A stretch of DNA of 64,000 nucleotides from Stenotrophomonas maltophilia. Its GTDB lineage: Bacteria; Pseudomonadota; Gammaproteobacteria; Xanthomonadales; Xanthomonadaceae. The translations under genes were made by a program, and so were the position numbers. The notes below the pieces were generated by a model. It was given only the letters and a program-made list of their open reading frames with translations, made no database searches and was not told where the DNA came from. Below, in pieces: positions 54,331-62,372 of the stretch. Position 1 is the first letter of the stretch; every line of letters begins with the position of its first letter. The DNA lies in the NCBI GenBank assembly GCA_900113425.1, contig FOZF01000001.1, positions 474,358 through 538,357 of the forward strand, given 5' to 3'.

Positions 54331-56241
54331 TCAATACACCGGCAGATCGATGTAGCTGGCCTGCGCCGCGCTGTGCCAGACCCGCTGCGTGGCCTTCTGG
54401 TAGTCGCCCGGCTTGGCCAGGTAGATGTTCGGCACATAGGTCTGCGGGTTGCGGTCATACAGCGGGAACAGGCTCGACTGCACCTGCACCATGACCCGGT
54501 GCCCCTTCTGGAAGGTGTGGTTGGCGTTGGGCAGGTCGAAGCGGTAGGGCAGCACCTGGTTCGCCGCCAGCGGCTTCGGATCGCTGAAACTCTCACGGTA
54601 GCGGCCGCGGAAGATCGCAAGCGAGACCGGCAGCTCATAGCCGCCCATCTCCGGCGTCGAGGCCTCCTGGTCCGGATACACATCGATCAGCTTCACCACC
54701 CAGTCGCTGTCGGTGCCGCTGGTGGACGCCTGCAGGTGCACCACCGGCGCGCCGCCGATGCGCAGTGGCGCGGCCAGCGGTTCGGTGATGAAGGTCAGCA
54801 CGTCGGGACGGCCATCGACGAAACGCTGATCCTTGACCAGCCAGGTCGTCCACATGTCGCGGTCGCCGAAACGCACCGGGCGCGGTACGAACGGCACGGG
54901 CTTGGCCGGGTCGGACACGTACTCCTCGAAGTCGCCCTCGCCCGCCGCCGGCGCCTGGAACGCCAGCTTGCCGCCGGCACGCAGATAGAGCGGCTTGCTG
55001 CGGGCGGCGCAGCCCTGGTCGCAGCTGCGCGGCCAGCCCTTCAGGCGGTCCCAGTGGTTTTCGCCGGTGTTGTAGACCAGCACCGGCGGCGTATCGGCCT
55101 TCGGCGCCCCCTCGACCAGGTACTGGTCGAAGAACGGCTTGAGCACATCGCGGCGGAACTGCAACGCGGTATCACCGTCGAACTTCAGGGCACCCAGCTG
55201 GGTGCCATCGTAGTTCACCTGGCTGTGGCGCCATGGCCCCATCACCAGATAGTTGCGGTCGTTGCCGCTGTCGCGCCCTTCCATCGCCTGGTAAGCGTGG
55301 TTGGCACCCCACATGTCCTCCTGGTCCCACAGGCCCTGCAGCCACAGGGTCGGCACCTTCAGTTCCGTCCTGGCCATCACCGCATCCAGCGCCTGGCCCT
55401 GCCAGAAGGCGTCATACGCCGGGTGCTCGACCAGCTTCTTCCACCAGGTCAGCTGGTCCACGCCGGTGAAACGGGCGTAGTCGCCAGCCGAGCCGATGCG
55501 CAGGAACGTGCTGTAGTCGTCATAGCCCAGGCTCGGCAGCGGCGTGCCCTTGCCGCGCTTCTCGGTCTGCATCGCGAAGTAGTTGAAGTTGACCTGGCGG
55601 AAGGCACCGTAGTTGAGCCAGTCGTCGCCCATCCAGCCATCGACCATCGGGCTCTGCGGTGCCGCCACCTTCAACGCCGGATGCGGATCGGTCAACGCCA
55701 TCACCACGGTGAAACCTTCATAGGACGAGCCCAGCATGCCGACCTTGCCGTTGCTCTCCGGCACGTGCTTCACCAGCCAGTCAATGGTGTCCCAGGCGTC
55801 GGTGGAGTGATCCACCTTGGTGTTGTTCAACGGCCCGCGCAGCGGTCGGGTCATCACGTAATCGCCTTCCGAGCCGTACTTGCCACGGATGTCCTGGAAC
55901 ACGCGGATGTAACCGCCGTCGACGAACACCTCGTCGCCCTGTGGCAGCAGGTCGCGCATCCGCGGCGAGTCACTGCGGCTGGCGCGACCGGCAGCATCGT
56001 AGGGCGTGCGGGTCAGCAGGATGGGCGCGTTGCGGGCGCCCTTGGGCACCACGATCACCGTATACAGCCGGGTGCCATCACGCATCGGCACCATCACCAC
56101 GCGCTTGTCGTAGTCGCGCCCCACATCCGGGGCAACGAAAGGCTTGCCGCTGATATCCGGGGTCATCGGCGGCGTATCGGCCGCCAGCACGGCGCTGGAC
56201 AGGCAAAGGGCGACGGCTACAGCAACGGCTCGCATACGCAT
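54331..56241 (-). CDS. Secreted alpha-amino acid ester hydrolase (CocE/NonD family)
   Basis: 636 residues from MRMRAVAVAVALCLSSAV, with AAGGAAG five bases upstream and a clear signal peptide ending VLAAD. Alpha/beta-hydrolase with nucleophile S173 in GSSYEGF, acid in GLWDQEDMWG and catalytic histidine in MGPWRHSQVNYDG; a jelly-roll C-terminal domain follows (SGTDSDWVVKLIDVYP). It closely resembles the Xanthomonas citri alpha-amino acid ester hydrolase, which acts on alpha-amino acid esters and can transfer the acyl group to beta-lactam nuclei. Substrate inferred from family. Confidence 0.9.
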   Translation of the reverse strand: MRMRAVAVAVALCLSSAVLAADTPPMTPDISGKPFVAPDVGRDYDKRVVMVPMRDGTRLYTVIVVPKGARNAPILLTRTPYDAAGRASRSDSPRMRDLLPQGDEVFVDGGYIRVFQDIRGKYGSEGDYVMTRPLRGPLNNTKVDHSTDAWDTIDWLVKHVPESNGKVGMLGSSYEGFTVVMALTDPHPALKVAAPQSPMVDGWMGDDWLNYGAFRQVNFNYFAMQTEKRGKGTPLPSLGYDDYSTFLRIGSAGDYARFTGVDQLTWWKKLVEHPAYDAFWQGQALDAVMARTELKVPTLWLQGLWDQEDMWGANHAYQAMEGRDSGNDRNYLVMGPWRHSQVNYDGTQLGALKFDGDTALQFRRDVLKPFFDQYLVEGAPKADTPPVLVYNTGENHWDRLKGWPRSCDQGCAARSKPLYLRAGGKLAFQAPAAGEGDFEEYVSDPAKPVPFVPRPVRFGDRDMWTTWLVKDQRFVDGRPDVLTFITEPLAAPLRIGGAPVVHLQASTSGTDSDWVVKLIDVYPDQEASTPEMGGYELPVSLAIFRGRYRESFSDPKPLAANQVLPYRFDLPNANHTFQKGHRVMVQVQSSLFPLYDRNPQTYVPNIYLAKPGDYQKATQRVWHSAAQASYIDLPVY

Positions 56242-56360
56242 GGATACTTCCTTCCGGCAGGGAAGTCCCAAGCCTACTCCTGCCCTGCCCTGTGAAGTGT
56301 GTGACGGCTTTGCATTCTGCGGCGGATGCGGGCAGGACTGATGGCACATGTGCCTTCGTT

Positions 56361-56495
56361 GCCGCTGCGCTCGCCGGGCATGGCCCGGCGCTACCGCATT
56401 CCTCTGGCCTTCGTTGCGCCGCCGGGCATGGCCTGGCGCTACCGCTCGTGCCGGCCATGGGGTAGCGCCGGGCCATGCCCGGCGAGCGCAGCGGC
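56361..56495. repeat. Cluster of three SMAG elements with a 35-bp perfect inverted repeat
   Basis: Two minus-oriented elements (56372-56394 and 56420-56442) and one plus-oriented element (56462-56484). The outer two extend into a 35-bp perfect inverted repeat (56361-56395 and 56461-56495), able to fold as one long stem. The stretch fills the gap between the ester hydrolase start and the GH3 stop. Confidence 0.9.
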
Positions 56496-56505
56496 AGCCC
56501 GCAAA

Positions 56506-56535
56506 CAGACACGGCCCCTTGCGGAGCCGTGTCTG
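56506..56535 (-). terminator. Terminator hairpin after the GH3 gene
   Basis: On the minus strand CAGACACGGCTCC pairs with its complement (one G-T pair) around a GCAA loop and is followed by TTTGC. It lies 22 bp after the GH3 stop. Confidence 0.75.
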
Positions 56536-56557
56536 CAAACGTGAGCACCACGCAGTG

Positions 56558-59353
56558 TCAGCGCAGCACCTGCTCCACCAGCTGCACGTCAGCGCTCTGC
56601 AGCGGTTCGGCGGCATTGCGCGCCAGCTGCACCTGGTAGGTGCCACCTTCAATCTTCCACTGGCGGGCCTGCGCGTCATAGTGCGCAAGCGTCTTCGGCT
56701 CGGCTTCGATACGGATGCGGCGCTGCTCGCCCGGCTGCAGCTGCACCTTGTCGTAGCCGATCAGGCGGATCGGCGTGCTGCTGCCCGCCGGCAGCTTCAG
56801 GTACAGCTGGGCCACGTCGGCACCGGCGCGCTTGCCGGTGTTGCGGATGTCCACGCTGGCGACCAGGCGCGAGCCTTCCACGCTCACCTTCAGGTTGTCG
56901 TAGGCAAAGGAGGTGTAGGACAGGCCATGGCCGAAGGCGAAGGTCGGGGTCAGGCCCTTGGCGGCCATCCACTTGTAGCCGACGTTGGCGCCTTCGATAT
57001 CGAAATCGAACACATCACCGAACGGCTTGGCCGGCTTGAAGCCCAGGCCATCGACATGCGGGCGCGGCAGCTGCGATTCGTCCGTCACCCAGGTCACCGG
57101 CAGGCGGCCGGACGGATTGACCTGGCCGGTCAGCAGTGCGGCGATGCCCTCGCCACCGCGGATGCCGGGATACCAGGCCTGCAGCATCGCCGGCACCTGC
57201 GCCAGCCACGGCGTGCGCACCGGGCCGTTGGTTTCCAGCACCAGCACGGTCTTCGGGTTGGCCCTGGCCACCGCAGAAATCAGCGCATCCTGATTGTCCG
57301 GCAGTTGCATGTCCGGCAGGTCCACCGATTCGGCGGCCCACTGCGTGGCGAACACGATGGCGACATCCGCCTGTGCGGCGGCCTTGGCTGCAGCCGCGGC
57401 ATTGCTGCCGTCCACATACTCGATGGTGGCATCCGGGCGCGCTGCACGCAGCGCCTCCAGCGGCGAGGACGGATGGAACATCACCGGGCCCGGCCAGTTG
57501 GTCGGCATCACGCCCGGCACCGCGTTGGTGCCCTTGGCGGTCACGCCCACCATCGACGAACCGCCACCACCGATCACGCCCTTGTCGGCATGGCCGCCGA
57601 TGATGACGATGCGCTTCACGCTGTCGGCCAGCGGCAACAGGTTGCCTTCATTGCGCAGCAGCACGCTGCCCTCTTCCACCGTGCGCTGTGCCACGGCAAA
57701 ACCGGCCTCGGCATCGACCTTCTGGTGCTGCGGCGGGTTGTCGAAGTTGCCGTGCAGGAACATCGTGCGCAGGATGCGCGCCACCATGTCGTTCAGGCGC
57801 GCCTGCGGCACCACGCCGCCGTGCACGGCCAGGCGCAGCGGCTCGTCGAAGAACACCGCCGCGTCGAACACTTCACCGGCCGACTGCTGGTCCAGGCCGG
57901 CCAGCGCTGCCTTCGAGCCACTGTGCACGCCGCCCCAGTCGGACATCACGAAACCGGGGAACTTCCATTCCTGCTTCAACACCTGGTTCATCAGGTAGCC
58001 GTTCTCGCAGCCGTAGGTGCCGTTGATCTTGTTGTACGAGCACATCGCCACGCCCGGGCGGCCGGTCTCCAGCGCGATCTCGAAGGCCAGCAGATCGGAC
58101 TCGTGCATGGCCTGTTCGCCGATGCGTACGTCATGGAAGTTGCGGCGGGTCTCCATGTCGTTCAGCGCGAAGTGCTTCATTGAGGAGATCACATGCTGGC
58201 TCTGCACGCCCTGGATCAGCGCGCCGACCATCGAACCTGCCAGCAGCGGATCTTCGCCGGCGTACTCGAAGTTGCGGCCGTTGCGCGGATCGCGCTGCAG
58301 GTTGACGCTGCCGGAAAGCAGGATGTTGAAACGCTGCTGCCAGGCCTCGCGGCCCATCGTCGCGCCGCCTGCGAAGGCCACTTCGCGGTTCCAGCTCGAT
58401 GCGGTGGACGGGCCGGAGGGCATGGCGGTGGCGAAGTCGCCGGGCCGGATGCCGCCGGGGTTGGTCACACCGACGCCGGCGTCGGCCGACTGCTGCGAGG
58501 GAATGCCCAGGCGCGGCACGCCCGGCACGAAACCGGCCGAACCGACCGCGCCGTCCGGCAGCGGGCCACCGTCCTTGCCCAGCCCGAAGTAGCTGTGCAG
58601 CATCTGGAATTTCTCATCCTCGGTCATCGCCTTCAGCAGCAGCGCAGCGCGGGCGTCGGCGTTGAGGGTGGTGTCCATCCACGGCGCATCGCCCCCCTTG
58701 TCGGCGGCATAGGCCAGGGTCAGCAGGGTCGCGCGCAGGGCGCTGCCCTCAACCTTGAACGGCGCACTGCTGGCGGCCTGGAAGCCATCGCTGAAGTAGC
58801 TGGCATCGGCTTCCAGGGCCACCCGCGCCGGATCGAAACCGGCAGCCTTGGCGGAATCGCCAGCAACAGCGCCGAGCAGCACCGCCGGCGCACCCAGCCG
58901 CGAACGCGACACCAGGGCCGGCAACTGCAGGGCACCCGCGCCGGCATCGGTGTAGACCGCGACGGTGTGGCGACCGTCATCCAGGCGCAGGTAGTTCAGC
59001 CCCGGCTGGTCCGGGCCGGATTCCGCCGCGATCGGCAGCCGGGTCAGCACGGCCTGTCCGCGCTGGGTCCGGCCATCGTCCTTCCCGGCGGCGATGAAGC
59101 GGTATTCGTAGCCCAGGCCATCGGCCAGCAGCTGCAGCGGATCGACCTGGTCGATGCTGCGCTGCACCTGCCGCACGCTCACGGCATCCACCTGCAGGGA
59201 TCCAAGCTGGGTGGCCAGGGCCGGCATTGCTTCGGCCGGCGGCGCCTGCTCCAGGGTCAACACGGTGAACGCGGCGGGATCGGCCCACGCTGGCGCGATC
59301 ACGGCGGCGGACACGGCGAGGGACAGGGCAAGCGGCTTTGTAAACGTTTTCAT
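56558..59353 (-). CDS. Secreted family 3 glycoside hydrolase with extra N-terminal domain
   Basis: About 931 residues from MKTFTKPLALSLAV; the signal peptide ends AWADP. Residues of roughly 25-215 are not part of a usual GH3 enzyme: FTVLTLEQAPP, LADGLGYEYRFIAAGKDDG, RGQAVLTRLPI recall a degraded endonuclease/exonuclease/phosphatase-like fold. From about 225 the GH3 domains follow: KHFALNDMETRRNFHDV, GFVMSDWGG with the nucleophile aspartate, a (alpha/beta)6 part with VVFATQWAAESVDLPD-like strands, and a fibronectin-like end. GH3 enzymes cut beta-glucosides, xylosides and similar. Substrate not evident. Confidence 0.88.
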   Translation of the reverse strand: MKTFTKPLALSLAVSAAVIAPAWADPAAFTVLTLEQAPPAEAMPALATQLGSLQVDAVSVRQVQRSIDQVDPLQLLADGLGYEYRFIAAGKDDGRTQRGQAVLTRLPIAAESGPDQPGLNYLRLDDGRHTVAVYTDAGAGALQLPALVSRSRLGAPAVLLGAVAGDSAKAAGFDPARVALEADASYFSDGFQAASSAPFKVEGSALRATLLTLAYAADKGGDAPWMDTTLNADARAALLLKAMTEDEKFQMLHSYFGLGKDGGPLPDGAVGSAGFVPGVPRLGIPSQQSADAGVGVTNPGGIRPGDFATAMPSGPSTASSWNREVAFAGGATMGREAWQQRFNILLSGSVNLQRDPRNGRNFEYAGEDPLLAGSMVGALIQGVQSQHVISSMKHFALNDMETRRNFHDVRIGEQAMHESDLLAFEIALETGRPGVAMCSYNKINGTYGCENGYLMNQVLKQEWKFPGFVMSDWGGVHSGSKAALAGLDQQSAGEVFDAAVFFDEPLRLAVHGGVVPQARLNDMVARILRTMFLHGNFDNPPQHQKVDAEAGFAVAQRTVEEGSVLLRNEGNLLPLADSVKRIVIIGGHADKGVIGGGGSSMVGVTAKGTNAVPGVMPTNWPGPVMFHPSSPLEALRAARPDATIEYVDGSNAAAAAKAAAQADVAIVFATQWAAESVDLPDMQLPDNQDALISAVARANPKTVLVLETNGPVRTPWLAQVPAMLQAWYPGIRGGEGIAALLTGQVNPSGRLPVTWVTDESQLPRPHVDGLGFKPAKPFGDVFDFDIEGANVGYKWMAAKGLTPTFAFGHGLSYTSFAYDNLKVSVEGSRLVASVDIRNTGKRAGADVAQLYLKLPAGSSTPIRLIGYDKVQLQPGEQRRIRIEAEPKTLAHYDAQARQWKIEGGTYQVQLARNAAEPLQSADVQLVEQVLR

Positions 59354-59687
59354 CGACGGGCGTAATTCCGTTGCCAAGGCAATCGGTCCAGGGAAAATGC
59401 CGCCGAAGGGTGCAGCGTTCATGCCGTACAGGCGTTGCCGGGCAACACCTCAGGCCGGAGGGCGGACCGGTCTGCGCGCGGGACCCTCCTCCCGGCGTGA
59501 CAACCTGCCTGCCCGGGCCACGCTCGTGGCCCAACCTGTGAAGATTGTGCGAGGGCGTTCATGCCTGTCAACAGGACCTAAGGCACAGGCCAGCCCCTGC
59601 ACGCCGGTTATCAGTCCATCACCGGCGGTCATCAGTGGGGTGCGCGGCGCTGCCGATAATGGAAGCCCCTGGCCACGGATCACGTCC
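59354..59687. other. Intergenic region between divergent GH3 and VOC genes
   Basis: 334 bp with no credible coding sequence. It must hold the promoters of both divergent genes; CCGATAATGG near 59652-59662 could be a -10 region for the VOC gene. A perfect hairpin with stem GGGCCACG and a two-base loop lies at 59515-59532. No operator recognised. Confidence 0.5.
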
Positions 59688-60122
59688 ATGAACGTACATC
59701 GCGACTTCGACCATCTCTGGCGCGACCGCTGTGACACCTCCAGCCAACGCAGCCCGCGCGTGCTGATCCGCGTATTCGTCGCTCCCGGCGAACTGGAGCG
59801 CAGTGTGGCGTTCTACGAGCAGCTGCAGGGTGTGGTCGCCGATGCCGGGTTTCCGTTTCCCGATGCCGGACTGCGCCTGGCCATGGTCGGTGCCTTCCTG
59901 CTGATCGAAGGCAGCGAGACCGCACTGGCGCCCTTCACCTCGACCACGGGCACCCTGCTGGTCGACGATGTCCGGCCCTATCACGACAAACTCATCGCTG
60001 CCGGAGCCGAGATCATCTTCCCGCTGCAGATCGTCCCGACCGGTGCGGCGTTCAATGCGGTACATCCCGATGGCACCGTGGTCGAGTATGTGCACCACCG
60101 CCCGGATCCGCAGGGGCGGTGA
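59688..60122 (+). CDS. VOC-superfamily (glyoxalase-like) protein
   Basis: 144 residues from MNVHRDFDHLWRD. One full VOC unit: LIRVFVAPGELERSVAFYEQL, FLLIEGSETALAPF and a second half with FNAVHPDGTVVEYVHHRP. These proteins fold as paired beta-alpha-beta modules that often bind a metal and act on small carbonyl or aromatic compounds, or confer resistance by binding. The exact role cannot be told. No partner genes are adjacent. Confidence 0.8.
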   Translation: MNVHRDFDHLWRDRCDTSSQRSPRVLIRVFVAPGELERSVAFYEQLQGVVADAGFPFPDAGLRLAMVGAFLLIEGSETALAPFTSTTGTLLVDDVRPYHDKLIAAGAEIIFPLQIVPTGAAFNAVHPDGTVVEYVHHRPDPQGR

Positions 60123-60190
60123 GTGCGGGGTACGTTGATCGATGACCCGCGCCCGGCCTTCAGCAACCTGAAACGCGGCGCTCGAATTCA

Positions 60191-60205
60191 TTAGTAATTC
60201 TACTC
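60191..60205. promoter_or_regulatory. LexA box ahead of the imuA-imuB-dnaE2 cassette
   Basis: TTAG-TAATTC-TACTC fits the LexA site of Xanthomonadaceae, TTAG-N6-TACTA, in all but the last base. It lies 128 bp before imuA. A second inverted repeat, CTACTC / GAGTAG, overlaps it at 60200-60218. Confidence 0.8.
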
Positions 60206-60332
60206 ACTAGGCGAGTAGCATGGCCGGTCTCAGCCTTTGATACCGGCCTGTCGATACTCGCTCCATGCCAGCCGTTTCCGACAACTATTGTCGCTCTCAG
60301 CCAGCCCCCACGCGCTTCCGGACGGTGGACTG

Positions 60333-60947
60333 ATGGGCGCGGTCATTGCCCTCGACCGTCTCCTGGACGGCCGCCAGCTATGGCGCGGTCCGGCACGGCA
60401 CGGCCCGGCCAGCGACCATCTGGCCAGTGGCCACCCTGCTCTGGATGCACGCCTGCCCGGGGGTGGATGGCCGGCCAGCGGGCTGTGCGAGGTGCTGCAG
60501 GCCGCGCCGGGTGTAGGCGAACTGGCGCTGGTCTGGCCGGCATTGGCAAAGCTGAGCCGCCGCGAGCGGCCGATCGTGCTGGTCGCGCCGCCTTACCGGC
60601 CGCATGCGCCGGCCTGGGCCGCGGCCGGGCTGGATCTGGCGCAGCTGCAGATCATCCAGGCCGGGCCGAAGCAGGCGCTGTGGGCCACCGAACAATGCCT
60701 GCGCTCGGCGGCCTGCGCGGCAGTGCTGTGCTGGCCACAGCAGGCCGACGACCGCGCCCTGCGCCGTCTGCAGGTAGCCGCCGACAGTGGCCAGTGCCTG
60801 GGCTTCGTGTTCCGCGAGGCGCGTGCGGCCCGCAACCCGTCCCCGGCCAGCCTGCGCCTGCAGCTCGATCACGGCCAGGTCCGGGTCCTGAAGTGCCGTG
60901 GCGGATTGCCGCCGGCACAGCCGCTGCCACTGGCCATCGCCCACTGA
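60333..60947 (+). CDS. imuA: SOS mutagenesis accessory protein ImuA
   Basis: 204 residues from MGAVIALDRLLDGRQLW. RecA/SulA-like fold with ARLPGGGWPASGLCEVLQ at the start, then ELALVWPALAKLSRRE and IVLVAPPYRPHAPAWA. ImuA acts with ImuB and DnaE2 in damage-induced mutagenesis. A GTG- or TTG-type start further upstream is possible but GGTGGA sits just ahead of this ATG. It is followed by imuB after 9 bp. Confidence 0.92.
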   Translation: MGAVIALDRLLDGRQLWRGPARHGPASDHLASGHPALDARLPGGGWPASGLCEVLQAAPGVGELALVWPALAKLSRRERPIVLVAPPYRPHAPAWAAAGLDLAQLQIIQAGPKQALWATEQCLRSAACAAVLCWPQQADDRALRRLQVAADSGQCLGFVFREARAARNPSPASLRLQLDHGQVRVLKCRGGLPPAQPLPLAIAH

Positions 60948-60956
60948 GGCGGCCGC

Positions 60957-62366
60957 ATGGACTGGGCCTGCCTGTTGTTGCCGCAGCTGGCGCTGGATTG
61001 CGTGCTGCGCCTGCAAGCGGATCCGCAGCGGCCACTGGTGCTGCTGCAGGGGCCGGCGCAGCGTCGCGTGCTGCGCGCCGTCAGCCCTGCTGCGCGTGCA
61101 GCCGGCCTGCGTCCGGGCATGCTGTTGTCGGCCGCACAGGTACTGGTGCAGGACCTGCAGCTGCATGACTACGATCCGGCCACCGAGCTGCACACCCGCC
61201 AGTTGCTGGCCAGCTGGCTGTACGGCTTCAGTTCGCAGGTCAGCCTCGACTTTCCCCATGCACTGGTCCTGGAGATCGGTGCCAGCCGTGCCCTGTTCGG
61301 CGATTGGCTGGCGATCGAACGGCGCCTGCGTGATGGCCTGCATGAACTTGGATTCCGTCACCGCCTGGTCGCGGCGCCCAATCCATATGCCGCACGGGTG
61401 CTGGCCAACGTGCATGATGGCCTCGGTATCGATGCAGGACAGTTGCCAGCCCTGTTGGCGCAGCTGCCCTTGCCGCGCAGCGGATTGCCGGCCGATGCGG
61501 TGACCGTGCTTGGCCGCTCCGGGCTGCGTACGCTGGGGGCGGTGTTCGACCTACCGCGCGAAAGCCTGGCGCGCCGCTTCGCGCCGGACGTGCTGCAGCA
61601 GCTGGACGCGCTGCGTGGCCTGCCCACCGCCCCCCTGCGCTACTACCAGCCACCAGACCGTTTCGACGCACGCATCGAATTCGAGTACGAGATCGAATCC
61701 AGCCAGGCCCTGCTGTTTCCGCTGCGGCGCCTGCTGCTGGATCTGGCGGCCTTCCTGTGCTCGCGCGATGGCGGCGTGCAGCGTTTCGACCTGTATTTCG
61801 AGCACGACCTGCTGCCTGCCAGCGTGCTGACCATCGGCCTGCTCGCACCCGAGCGCGATGCCGCGCTGCTGTTCGAGATCGCCCGTAACCGCATGGAGGC
61901 CTTCCCGCTGCCTGCAGGCAGCCGGGCCCTGCGCCTGCAGGCCGAACAGCTGCCGCCCTTCGTGCCCGCCGCACGCGATCTGTTCGACACCCGCCCGGCA
62001 CAGGCGATGCCCTGGACCCAGCTGCGCGAGCGCCTGCGTGCACGGCTCGGCGATGATGCCGTGCAGCCCCTTGCCGTGCAGGCCGACCATCGCCCCGAAC
62101 GCGCCAGTGGCACCCAGGCACCCGCCAGGCCACCGGCGTCCTGGCCTCTGCGCCCCGGCTGGTTGCTGGACACACCACAGGTGCTGCGTGACCCGCGGCT
62201 GCGCATCGTCACCGGGCCTGAGCGGATCGAATCAGGCTGGTGGGACCAGGCCGATGCGCGCCGCGACTACTACGTGGTGGAAACCGCACACGGCCAGCGC
62301 GGCTGGGCCTTCCGTGAGCGCAATGATCCACATGCACCGTGGATGCTGCACGGCTGGTTCGGCTGA
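60957..62366 (+). CDS. imuB: Y-family polymerase-like protein ImuB
   Basis: 469 residues. The start MDWACLLLPQLALDCVLR aligns with Y-family polymerases but lacks the metal-binding aspartate pair, as expected for ImuB, which is not an active polymerase. HRLVAAPNPYAARVLAN, TLGAVFDLPRESLARRFAP (helix-hairpin-helix) and the C-terminal GWAFRERNDPHAPWMLHGWF are family marks. ImuB binds the sliding clamp and DnaE2 to build the mutasome. It stops six bases before dnaE2. Confidence 0.94.
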   Translation: MDWACLLLPQLALDCVLRLQADPQRPLVLLQGPAQRRVLRAVSPAARAAGLRPGMLLSAAQVLVQDLQLHDYDPATELHTRQLLASWLYGFSSQVSLDFPHALVLEIGASRALFGDWLAIERRLRDGLHELGFRHRLVAAPNPYAARVLANVHDGLGIDAGQLPALLAQLPLPRSGLPADAVTVLGRSGLRTLGAVFDLPRESLARRFAPDVLQQLDALRGLPTAPLRYYQPPDRFDARIEFEYEIESSQALLFPLRRLLLDLAAFLCSRDGGVQRFDLYFEHDLLPASVLTIGLLAPERDAALLFEIARNRMEAFPLPAGSRALRLQAEQLPPFVPAARDLFDTRPAQAMPWTQLRERLRARLGDDAVQPLAVQADHRPERASGTQAPARPPASWPLRPGWLLDTPQVLRDPRLRIVTGPERIESGWWDQADARRDYYVVETAHGQRGWAFRERNDPHAPWMLHGWFG

Positions 62367-62372
62367 ACCGCC

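Noticed and set aside
59339..59350. AAACGTTT palindrome at the start of the GH3 gene, like a LacI-family operator
   Set aside because: It forms the first codons of the protein and lacks the flanking bases of such operators.
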